Shown one piece after another: positions 5,214 to 12,811 of a stretch of 13,599 nucleotides of DNA. The notes below the pieces were generated by a model that saw only the letters and a program-made list of their open reading frames with translations, did no database searches and had not been told where the DNA came from. The stretch comes from an uncultured Eubacteriales bacterium (lineage in GTDB: Bacteria > Bacillota > Clostridia > Oscillospirales > CAG-272): NCBI GenBank assembly GCA_902491535.1, contig CABUHS010000045.1:1-13599 (forward strand). Reading direction: 5' to 3'. Within the stretch, counting starts at the first letter, position 1. Each line of letters starts with the position of its first letter. Both the position numbers and the translations under genes were made by a program.

Positions 5214-8200
5214 TTATATGTCAATTTCAAGTCCGCATGAAAGCGCATAGATAATACATCTGTCGAGAGGCATTCCGGTGATCACTGCCGCCGCTTTTTT
5301 ATAGCTTTCGAGCTGATCTTTATACCGCTTTCTCAGAAATTCCGCGGCGTGGTTTCCGCGCGGTATGCGGTCGGTCTTATAGTCGAGCAGACGCAGCTTT
5401 CCGTCCGATGTGATATAAAGACAGTCGATTATACCCTGAACAAGCAGCTTTTCATCTGCAAGCAGCCGCTTCCTTTCGGCGTCTTCTGTAAAATCACAGG
5501 CGGGAAGAAGCACATTGAAACGCAGTTCTCGCCACACCTTACGCGCTTGTCGAAGCTCCGAAAACAACCTGCTTCCGAAAAAGCTCCGCAGCATCGGCAC
5601 AGATATCAGCTCAGCCATAGCCGCCGTCATAAAGCCGTTCCGAACCATTCTGCCGCACTCAGCTTCGATTCCGCCTGAGCAGACGCTGTTCCAATCACAG
5701 AATTGCAGGAATACGTGTGTCGCCGTACCGCGCTCCGCGCCGTCCGCGATATGTTCCGTACCCTCAAGAAAGCGCGGGCGCTTAATGCCTTTCAGCTCAG
5801 TAGCGCCGTCCGGACTGTCTGATGAACCGGAAGCTTCGCTGCCGTAAAAAATTTCAAATTCCGGTCTGTCCGTATTAAAAGTATTTTTATCGGTAATATA
5901 TCCGAAAGGCACGTTTTCATCTGACACAGTATACCCGTCCGGAGGAAAATACCCTGCTCCTACCGTATCGGACAGCATCGAAGCGTACCGCTCGGCGTCA
6001 GACGGCGAAGGAGCGGGATCTTCGTCAAGTATTCCCGGATGAAGCGCAGATACCGACAGCTTTGCAGGAAGCCACGCGCCGTAACTGCGCGGATAGTTAT
6101 TCGTCAGACGGCTGCGCAGAAGCTCTCGCAGTTTTTCGGTATCCGACAGATCGGTATTATAATTACATATGCTGTCTGTTTCGCACGCGGCATGTCCCTC
6201 TGTATCACGGCGATCCGACGCAGCATTTGTTCCTGATATGCCGTCCGCCGCGTGTTCTGCATTTGTTGTTTCCGCTGCACCGTCCGCCGCGTGTCCCGCA
6301 TCTGCTGTTTTTGCTGTACCGTTCGCTGCGTGTTCCACAGCTGTTGTCCCTGCTGCGTGTTCTGCATCTGTTGTTTCCGCCGCGTTGTCTGCGCTCGCAT
6401 GAACGCCGGCTGTATCCGAATCGATATTCGTAATGCCGTCCGCGCCGTAATTTCCGTGTGTCTCCGTCCGAAGCTCCGCAAGCGGATCGCCGCAGAAAAT
6501 AACTCTGCCGCACTCTGTACGGTAGCGCGCTGAAACTATCCGCATGCTGCTGTCCGACAGTACCGTACAGCTTGTGTCGGTTTGAAAAACGTCGTGCGGC
6601 AGACCTCCGCGTGATGAGGCAGCAGCGGTCAGTATCCACTTCATATAGCTTGCGCGTTTCGCAGCCGAGTACGGAGACGGATAACGGGCGCATTCGTCCG
6701 CATCTGCGATCAGCGCGTCGGGATCGCGATCTCCCGCGGTTACGTACAGCCGCTCCCGTGCCCTCGTCAGGGCAACATACAAAAGGCGCATTTCCTCGTC
6801 TATGATCTGTTCGTTCTCCCGCTGCTGTGCAGCTGCGCGCATAGGGGTATCGTAACGCAAAAATCCGTTTTCATCGCGGAGCTTTGTGCATACGCCGAGC
6901 TTTTTGTCGATCATCAGCAGGTTGGAAGCATCCGCCTTGTTAAAATTCTTTGACGCACCGCAGAGAAAGATCACGGGAAATTCAAGTCCCTTTGATTTAT
7001 GTATCGTCATAACTCCGACCGAGCCCGACTCGGACGAAGCTTCTTTTCGAAAATCAAAGTGCGGATCGCGCTTTATCAGAGAATCGACCGACGAGAGAAA
7101 CGCCGAAAGTCCGCGGAAGCCTCCGCGCTCAAAAGCGCGTGCGTGATCATATAGTCTGAGAAGATCGGAGCGCCGCGTCTCCGCGTCAAAGCCGTCCGAA
7201 TCGTTTCCGCAGCACAAAAGAGGCGTTTCGCCGCAGAGCTGCCACAGAAGCTTATCGCTCGGAACAGCGGCGGCTTTGCGCCGCATTCCGTCAAGCTGCG
7301 AGAGAAATCTCCGTCCCTTTTCAAAGCCGTATTCTTCGGTATAGGCGCGGAGGCAGTCAAACAGCGAGATACGCGGCTTTTCAGCTTCATCAGGAACACA
7401 GCGCGGGGAATCTGAGTCCGGCGGAATATTGTTTTTTACGGAGATAAGCTCGTCCGGCGTAAAGCCGAACAGCGGACTGCAAAGTACCGCGGCGAGAGGG
7501 ATATCGCGCGTCGGATTGTCTATGCAGCGCAAAAGCGATAGGGCGAGAAGAATATGCGGACGTTCGAAAAATCCTATGGCACGCCCGCTTTCAAACGGTA
7601 CGCCGTGCCGTGCAAATGCCCGCGCGAATCTCTCAGTATTGCTTACGCCGCTGCGAAGCAGTATGCGGATATCTCTGGGAGAATATTTTCCGGAAGCGAT
7701 CAGCCGTGCGGATTCAGCCGCAACAAATTCAGCCTCTGCATCGGCGGCGGTCGGCTCGCGAAGCTTTTTGCCGTCCGCACCGCATAATGTATCAGCTTCC
7801 GTGTTCACCTCGCCGCCGTCGGTTTCACTGTCAGATACCTGCGATATCACGGCAACGCATACAGGTATGGACGTCTCCGCGCTGTCAGTCTTTTTAGCGA
7901 AAACAAGTCTGTCGTCGTCACCGTAATCTATGCTGCTTCCGCATTCTGATCTCATGACCGCCGAAAATACAAGGTTTGTAAAATCTATTATGGAACGGTC
8001 GCATCTGAAATTATGCGAAAGGTAAACGGTGCGTCCGCTTTCGTTCGGTCCCGCAAGGTCAAAGGCTGAATTCCGGTTTTTCGCAGATACATCGGCAATG
8101 TGCCTGTCCGGGAAAACGTTTTCTGTCGCACCTACAGTATGAACATTCGGGAAACCGCTTTCCGGAGCGTCGGCAGTACGGCTTCCGGAGCAGCCGTTTT

Positions 8201-9656
8201 CCGCCGTACCGGCGATACTTCCATCGTCTGCTGCGGGAGGAGGGATTTGAACTCCCGTACCTGCATCGTCTGCGCTTGTGCCGTACTTCGGAAAAGCGCT
8301 CCGGTATTCCGAAAATATTTCGGGTGCAGCGCCTCTGAAGCCGTAAATGCTCTGCTTTATATCACCGACCATAAATCTGTTTCCGCGGGCGATCGAGCGG
8401 AAGATCATATCCTGAACGGGGTTGATGTCCTGATATTCGTCGATATATATTTCATCAAATTGCGTGGCAGTCTGCCTTGCGATATCGGTCGGCGCGCCGT
8501 CTTTATCTGTCAGAAGCCTGAGCGCAAGATGCTCGATATCCGAAAAATCTATCATGCCGCGTCGCGATTTTTCCGCGCTGTAGCGCTCAGAGAATTCGGA
8601 GATTAGATCGTAAAGCGAATCGCAGAGTCCCGCGGCGCGGCGCATGATATCGCTTATCCGAACCTGAGGGAGCGCAAGCTTTCCGCAGAGCGATTTGCGG
8701 AATTTATCAAACCCGTCGCGTGCGGATTTATAAAAAATAATATTTTCATCGTCGGGAACAGACGTCCGACCAACCGATTTTTTCTTATATGACTGCGCGG
8801 TAGCCGACGCTTCCGAATAGCCTGAGCCGAGTGCGGCGGTAAGTGCGCGTATAAATTCAAGATCGGACGCGAAAGCCGCTCCGTACTTCTTTTCAAGCGC
8901 CTCGTCCGATGCGAAATACTGCACCGCTTCGGCGTATATTTTTTCGTAATATGAAAGCTCCCCGGCGATACCGCTCTGTATCTCTTTACCCCACACAGTG
9001 GAAAAAAAGTCGGTTTCAGCGCCGCGGCGCAGCGAATCGGCAGAGTCGGAGATGACTGCTTCACCAACTGTGTAATTACGCGTCTGTACATAAATTCCGT
9101 ACATAAAAGCGGCAAGACCGTCGTCCCTGTCGGTTACAAATGTGTCGGTAAGACGTATGAATGCGTCGCACCGCTCGCGTTCGGCTTCTGTCAGATCGGT
9201 TCTTTCGCTCTGCGCGTAGCGGTCGGCAATAAGTCCGTCCATTACCGAAAGGGCTACAGTCAGAGCCTCGTTTTCATCGGCTGTGCGGACAGCGGGATCA
9301 AGTCCGAGCGCCGCGAAATTCGAGCGGATCAGCGACAGACAGAAGCTGTGTATAGTTCCGATATGAGCGCCTGCAAGATTCAGGCTCTGACGGACGAGAT
9401 CGCGTCTGTGCGGCTCCGCCTCGATCGCCTCCGAGAGAGCCTTGCCAATACGTTCGCGAAGCTCAGCCGCCGCAGGCCGGGTGAATGTAACAATAAGCAT
9501 CCGGGAAAGTTCTGCCGGAGTATCCGCGTCGGTGAGTTTTCTTATTAGGCGTTCGGTCAGCGCCGCAGTCTTTCCCGAACCGGCAGCCGCCGATACGAGC
9601 AAATCACAGCCTGACGCAGTTATCGCCGTAAGCTGAGCTTCTGTCCATTCTCTCAT
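5214..9656 (-). CDS. addA: ATP-dependent helicase/nuclease subunit A (AddA), enlarged
   Basis: AddA is the UvrD-type 3'-5' helicase and nuclease subunit of the AddAB complex, which resects double-strand breaks for RecA recombination. Visible: Q8 of the Q motif, Walker A AGSGKT (25-30), motif II IDEYQD (about 403-408), VGDIKQSIYGFRG, motif V-type TIHKSKGLEFPVIFL (about 870-885), motif VI LLYVALTRARERLYV (about 955-970), and a C-terminal RecB-type nuclease with GIIDCLY...LLDYKTDRI (about 1406-1430) and the downstream Q...Y helix. At 1480 residues it is about 250 longer than B. subtilis AddA. Most of the excess is two low-complexity inserts, about 459-538 and 1062-1165, both outside the catalytic motifs. 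The start has a good ribosome binding site (AAAGGCGAG). Unusually, no addB is adjacent in this window; the upstream neighbour is a phosphate transporter with its own terminator. Confidence 0.96.
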   Translation of the reverse strand: MREWTEAQLTAITASGCDLLVSAAAGSGKTAALTERLIRKLTDADTPAELSRMLIVTFTRPAAAELRERIGKALSEAIEAEPHRRDLVRQSLNLAGAHIGTIHSFCLSLIRSNFAALGLDPAVRTADENEALTVALSVMDGLIADRYAQSERTDLTEAERERCDAFIRLTDTFVTDRDDGLAAFMYGIYVQTRNYTVGEAVISDSADSLRRGAETDFFSTVWGKEIQSGIAGELSYYEKIYAEAVQYFASDEALEKKYGAAFASDLEFIRALTAALGSGYSEASATAQSYKKKSVGRTSVPDDENIIFYKSARDGFDKFRKSLCGKLALPQVRISDIMRRAAGLCDSLYDLISEFSERYSAEKSRRGMIDFSDIEHLALRLLTDKDGAPTDIARQTATQFDEIYIDEYQDINPVQDMIFRSIARGNRFMVGDIKQSIYGFRGAAPEIFSEYRSAFPKYGTSADDAGTGVQIPPPAADDGSIAGTAENGCSGSRTADAPESGFPNVHTVGATENVFPDRHIADVSAKNRNSAFDLAGPNESGRTVYLSHNFRCDRSIIDFTNLVFSAVMRSECGSSIDYGDDDRLVFAKKTDSAETSIPVCVAVISQVSDSETDGGEVNTEADTLCGADGKKLREPTAADAEAEFVAAESARLIASGKYSPRDIRILLRSGVSNTERFARAFARHGVPFESGRAIGFFERPHILLALSLLRCIDNPTRDIPLAAVLCSPLFGFTPDELISVKNNIPPDSDSPRCVPDEAEKPRISLFDCLRAYTEEYGFEKGRRFLSQLDGMRRKAAAVPSDKLLWQLCGETPLLCCGNDSDGFDAETRRSDLLRLYDHARAFERGGFRGLSAFLSSVDSLIKRDPHFDFRKEASSESGSVGVMTIHKSKGLEFPVIFLCGASKNFNKADASNLLMIDKKLGVCTKLRDENGFLRYDTPMRAAAQQRENEQIIDEEMRLLYVALTRARERLYVTAGDRDPDALIADADECARYPSPYSAAKRASYMKWILTAAASSRGGLPHDVFQTDTSCTVLSDSSMRIVSARYRTECGRVIFCGDPLAELRTETHGNYGADGITNIDSDTAGVHASADNAAETTDAEHAAGTTAVEHAANGTAKTADAGHAADGAAETTNAEHAADGISGTNAASDRRDTEGHAACETDSICNYNTDLSDTEKLRELLRSRLTNNYPRSYGAWLPAKLSVSALHPGILDEDPAPSPSDAERYASMLSDTVGAGYFPPDGYTVSDENVPFGYITDKNTFNTDRPEFEIFYGSEASGSSDSPDGATELKGIKRPRFLEGTEHIADGAERGTATHVFLQFCDWNSVCSGGIEAECGRMVRNGFMTAAMAELISVPMLRSFFGSRLFSELRQARKVWRELRFNVLLPACDFTEDAERKRLLADEKLLVQGIIDCLYITSDGKLRLLDYKTDRIPRGNHAAEFLRKRYKDQLESYKKAAAVITGMPLDRCIIYALSCGLEIDI
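6241..6384. repeat. 39-bp tandem repeats inside addA
   Basis: Three units (6241-6279, 6280-6318, 6319-6357) and a partial fourth to 6384 encode the 13-residue repeat AAETTNAEHAADG and variants in the second insert of AddA. Related but more diverged sequence continues on both sides. Confidence 0.85.
8222..8273. repeat. 10-bp direct repeats around a tRNA-3'-end-like segment in addA
   Basis: CATCGTCTGC occurs at 8222-8231 and 8264-8273, a 42-bp period that keeps the reading frame. Between them, on the minus strand, the sequence contains GAGTTCAAATCCC and then CTCCCGCAGCA, resembling a tRNA T-arm and acceptor end. It is translated as GVQIPPPA in AddA. The T-stem would have one A/C mismatch and no matching 5' half is present, so it is not a tRNA gene. 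Confidence 0.5.
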
Positions 9657-9777
9657 ATCTCGCCTTTCGAATTTATGCGCGGGCGCAGCAGCGCCGGAAA
9701 ATCATGTCATATGCAAGGCTGCCGATACCGCATCCGTCTAAATCAAAGCTTTTTCGACATAACCATATGGTGATTTA

Positions 9778-9806
9778 ATTATAACACTTAATCCCGTCAT
9801 TGTCAA
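9778..9806 (-). promoter_or_regulatory. Consensus sigma-A promoter of addA
   Basis: On the minus strand TTGACA (9806-9801) and TATAAT (9783-9778) are 17 bp apart, a perfect consensus. The start near 9771 leaves a leader of about 115 nt before addA. The -35 lies in a 14-bp palindrome TTGTCAATTGACAA (9800-9813), a possible operator. Confidence 0.88.
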
Positions 9807-9933
9807 TTGACAAGGGCGTACTGTACGTACCGGTAAATAATTGCAGCACGCCCGTTTTAAAGAAAAATCAGAACCCAACCTGCCGGTATAATTATAGATT
9901 ACGAGCAGGTTTCCAAAAGTCTTGTTTTTAGGG

Positions 9934-9978
9934 TAAAAAAACTTCCGACCTTCCGTTTTGCAGTTAACGGAAGATCGG
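9934..9978 (-). terminator. Terminator of the Na/Pi cotransporter gene
   Basis: A 13-bp stem (9945-9957 with 9966-9978) with one pair that is a G.U only on the minus strand is followed by AAGTTTTTTT. It lies 25 nt after the stop codon and separates this gene from addA. Confidence 0.9.
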
Positions 9979-10003
9979 GAGGCTGTATGCATCTGCATAT
10001 GTT

Positions 10004-11758
10004 TTATTCATCGCATGTCAAGGCATACTTTTTTGAATATTCTTCGAAGCGTATCCGGAAATTTTCATTATCGCTTTTAAATTCACGAAGCGATTCATGG
10101 ATATTCATGTTTTGGTGCGATATATCGATCACGCAGCCGGCTATGTTGGAACAGTGGTCGGAGGTGCGCTCTAAATTTGTGAGCAGATCGGACCAAATAA
10201 ATCCGACGTCGATAGAACAGCGCCCCTGCTGCATACGGCGAATATGGCTCGTCCGCAGTTTTTCCTTCAGAGAATCTATCACCTGCTCAAGAGGCTCGAC
10301 CTTTTCCGCCGCCTGTATGTCATCATATAAAAACGCCGTCAGCGCCAGATCGAGAATTTCTCTCACGGCGGAAGAGATCACTTCGAGTTCGGATCTCGCC
10401 GCGGCGGTAAGATCTACATTCTTCTCTTTCATTTCCTCCGCCGAATCAAGCAGATTTACGCCGTGATCGGCGATCCTTTCGAAATCGCCTATGATCTTCA
10501 AAAGCTTCGCCGCTTCGGCGCTGTCCTGATCGCTGATCTGCCTTGAACTGAGGTGGACAAGATAAGTGCCGAGCATATCTTCGTAGCGATCGGTCATATC
10601 CTCCTTTTTCCGGATAGTCTGCGCCAGTTCCGGCGTATATTTATATAAGGAAGTCAGACCGTCTGCAAATGCAGCTGCGGCGGTTTTTGCCATATCCGCA
10701 GCGACCTCATGACAGCGTTCCAGAGCGATAGACGGCGTGGCGAGCAGTCTTTCGTCCAGCTCTGTCTTGTCTTCCTTCTTTTTTGAGTCAGGTATCAGTC
10801 GGGTTACAAGCTTTTCAAGGAAGCCCGTCAGCGGAAGCATAAGCACCGTGCAGAGAATATTAAACGCCGAGTGAGCGGCGGCAATACCGAACAGCGAAGC
10901 GGATTCGTTCAGCAAAGCAGGGCTGAAAACAGCTTTTACGATGCAGAACAAAGTCAGCCAGACCGCCGTGCCGATCACATTAAAGGACAGATGTACCATA
11001 GCAGCGCGCTTTGCGTTTTTATTCGCGCCGACAGACGAGATCATCGCCGTCACGCAGGTGCCGATATTCTGTCCCATAATAATAGGGATCGCCGCACCGT
11101 ATGATACTTGCCCCGTAACGGCAAGCGCCTGAAGGATACCTACCGAGGCTGAGCTTGACTGAATGACGGCTGTAAGGACCGCTCCTGCAAGCACGCCGAG
11201 TACCGGATTTTTGAACAGGATAAACAGACTTTGAAACGCGGGAACATTGCCGAGCCCCGAAACAGCCTCCGACATGGTCTCCATTCCGAACATCAGCGTT
11301 GCAAAGCCAAGCAGGATCATGCCAGTGTCCTTTTTCTTTGAGCTTTTGCAGAACATATAGAAAATAATTCCGACAAGCGCCAGGACAGGAGTAAAGGATG
11401 TGGGTTTTAGAAGCTCTGTAAATATATTTCCGCCGTCGATTCCGGCGAGACTTAATATCCATGCGGTCACCGTTGTACCGATATTTGCTCCCATGATAAC
11501 ATTGACCGCCTGCTTTAAGGTCATAAGTCCGGAATTTACAAATCCGACCACCATAACGGTCGTTGCCGAAGAGCTTTGTATGACCGATGTAACGCCGAGT
11601 CCTGTCAGCAGTCCGGCGATCTTTCCTGTCGTCAGCTTTCCGAGGAGCAGGCGGAGCTTTCCTCCGGCTCTGCGCTCCAGTGCCTGTCCCATAACGTTCA
11701 TGCCGAACAGAAACAGACAAAGTCCGCCGATCATTGTCAGTGCATTAAAAATATCCAT
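10004..11758 (-). CDS. Na/Pi cotransporter family protein with PhoU-like C-terminal domain
   Basis: The 584-residue protein has two inverted Na/Pi-cotransporter repeats. Each carries the family signature: QSSSATT (61-67) with GANIGTTVTA (90-99), and QSSSAS (200-205) with GQNIGTCVTA (229-238). The N-terminal half is multi-span membrane protein. From about residue 350 it is soluble and helical, resembling the PhoU-like domain found in bacterial NptA-type proteins. It should import phosphate with sodium across the cell membrane; the tail may regulate transport. The start at 11758 follows AGAGGAA. It is divergent from a PhoP-like regulator and its promoter carries the same operator as that gene, so phosphate control is likely. 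Its own terminator follows, so it appears monocistronic. Length and motifs are intact. Confidence 0.93.
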   Translation of the reverse strand: MDIFNALTMIGGLCLFLFGMNVMGQALERRAGGKLRLLLGKLTTGKIAGLLTGLGVTSVIQSSSATTVMVVGFVNSGLMTLKQAVNVIMGANIGTTVTAWILSLAGIDGGNIFTELLKPTSFTPVLALVGIIFYMFCKSSKKKDTGMILLGFATLMFGMETMSEAVSGLGNVPAFQSLFILFKNPVLGVLAGAVLTAVIQSSSASVGILQALAVTGQVSYGAAIPIIMGQNIGTCVTAMISSVGANKNAKRAAMVHLSFNVIGTAVWLTLFCIVKAVFSPALLNESASLFGIAAAHSAFNILCTVLMLPLTGFLEKLVTRLIPDSKKKEDKTELDERLLATPSIALERCHEVAADMAKTAAAAFADGLTSLYKYTPELAQTIRKKEDMTDRYEDMLGTYLVHLSSRQISDQDSAEAAKLLKIIGDFERIADHGVNLLDSAEEMKEKNVDLTAAARSELEVISSAVREILDLALTAFLYDDIQAAEKVEPLEQVIDSLKEKLRTSHIRRMQQGRCSIDVGFIWSDLLTNLERTSDHCSNIAGCVIDISHQNMNIHESLREFKSDNENFRIRFEEYSKKYALTCDE

Positions 11759-11798
11759 AGATTCATTCCTCTGTATCTTACCGTATTTCTACGGATAC

Positions 11799-11853
11799 AT
11801 CATATCAAATCTATATCAAATCTGTTATCACAGTAGTGTAAAATCCTTGTAAA
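11799..11853 (-). promoter_or_regulatory. PhoP-box-type operator and -10 of the Na/Pi cotransporter gene
   Basis: On the minus strand TTTACA-AGGAT-TTTACA (11853-11837) begins a 38-nt operator (to 11816), and -10 TATGAT lies at 11804-11799 with no consensus -35. Hexamers resembling TTNACA recur in 11-bp steps: TTTACA, TTTACA, GTGATA, TTTGAT, TTTGAT. The last two belong to an 11-bp tandem repeat, ATATCAAATCT on the plus strand (11802-11823). Lack of a -35 and phased half-sites suits an activated promoter. Confidence 0.75.
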
Positions 11854-11890
11854 GCGAAAGACTTTACCATAAACAATCATATCTGTTTTA

Positions 11891-11919
11891 TTGAAAACCT
11901 GCTTATTTTGTGGTATACT
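11891..11919 (+). promoter_or_regulatory. Distal sigma-A promoter for the response regulator operon
   Basis: TTGAAA (11891-11896) and TATACT (11914-11919) have a 17-bp spacer. It could give a basal transcript with a leader of about 210 nt, passing through the proximal operator at 12034. Confidence 0.7.
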
Positions 11920-12033
11920 GTTTTTATGGTTATATCTTGATCATGCAGTATCTCTGCGCCTTACGCAGCGATTTATGATAAAATTCAATTTGAATATGTA
12001 CCTGATTTTTACGGCGGTGTGTGTACAGCACGT

Positions 12034-12088
12034 TTTACACCGATTTTACATTACCGCGGTAACAGATTTGACCTTTTTACGGTATTAT
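12034..12088 (+). promoter_or_regulatory. PhoP-box-type operator and -10 of the response regulator operon
   Basis: TTTACA-CCGAT-TTTACA (12034-12050) starts a 38-nt operator (to 12071) that matches the one before the cotransporter at 32 of 38 positions. The -10 TATTAT at 12083-12088 starts 49 nt after the operator's first base, the same distance as in the other promoter. It implies autoregulation by the encoded regulator. Confidence 0.75.
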
Positions 12089-12136
12089 AAAGTTACACTA
12101 AAGTGCTTATGCACAGAATCGGAGGCGGCATATATT

Positions 12137-12811
12137 ATGATTTTTTGTGTAGAGGACGATCAGTCTGTACGCGATCTGATGATTTATACCTTGAATTCTG
12201 CCGGATTTGCCGCGTCAGGCTTTGAGGACGGAGCGGCTTTCTTTAAGGCTTTGAAGAAAAACAAGCCGGAGCTTATAATGCTTGATATCATGCTGCCCGG
12301 TGAGGACGGTATCACTATCCTGAAAAAACTGCGTGAAAGCGCCGATACAGCGGATATTCCGGTAATTATGGCGAGCGCCAAAGGAACGGAATACGACAAG
12401 GTGATAGGCCTTGATCTGGGTGCTGACGATTATCTTGCGAAGCCTTTCGGAATGATGGAGATGGTGTCGCGTGTAAGAGCGGTGCTGAGGCGCGTGACCG
12501 TGGGCGGAGAACCGTCGCTTCTCCGCGCGGGAGAGCTTGAGCTTAATATGAGCAATCATACCGTTTCGGCAGGCGGCAGACGCATTGATCTTACTCTGAA
12601 AGAGTACGAAATACTCCGGCTGTTTATGAAAAATCCCGGCAAGGTGTTTACCCGCGATCAGCTTTTGGAGCATGTATGGGATTCTGATTATATCGGTGAG
12701 ACGAGAACCGTAGATGTGCATATGGGTACGCTGAGAACAAAGCTCGGCGGCTGCGGAAGGTACATTGAAACGGTTCGCGGAGTCGGATACCGATTGGAGG
12801 CAAAGCTATGA
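12137..12811 (+). CDS. OmpR/PhoP-type response regulator
   Basis: This 224-residue regulator has a receiver domain (1-118) with acidic pocket E6/D7/D8, phosphoacceptor D50 (LIMLDIMLPGEDG), S80 and K102 (LAKPFG), and an OmpR-type winged helix (about 127-222) with LTLKEYEIL and RTVDVHMGTLRTKL. The start at 12137 is chosen because the receiver begins there and GGAGG lies at 12121-12125. The frame is open further upstream, but that extension would run back across the operator and -10 and is not real. Phosphorylated by the kinase that follows, it should bind the TTTACA-type operators here and at the cotransporter. The neighbours point to phosphate response (PhoP-like), but other OmpR regulators look similar, so I give no symbol. 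Confidence 0.93.
   Translation: MIFCVEDDQSVRDLMIYTLNSAGFAASGFEDGAAFFKALKKNKPELIMLDIMLPGEDGITILKKLRESADTADIPVIMASAKGTEYDKVIGLDLGADDYLAKPFGMMEMVSRVRAVLRRVTVGGEPSLLRAGELELNMSNHTVSAGGRRIDLTLKEYEILRLFMKNPGKVFTRDQLLEHVWDSDYIGETRTVDVHMGTLRTKLGGCGRYIETVRGVGYRLEAKL

Noticed and set aside
6062..6693. Several Cys/Arg- or Ser/Ala-rich frames opposite and within addA
   Set aside because: They are shadows of the 39-bp repeats and of GC-rich addA codons; AddA motifs run continuously through the true frame.
11891..12136. 82-residue N-terminal extension of the response regulator frame
   Set aside because: It begins in the -35 of the distal promoter, crosses the operator and proximal -10, and has no receiver-like sequence; the start at 12137 has GGAGG and begins with the receiver fold.
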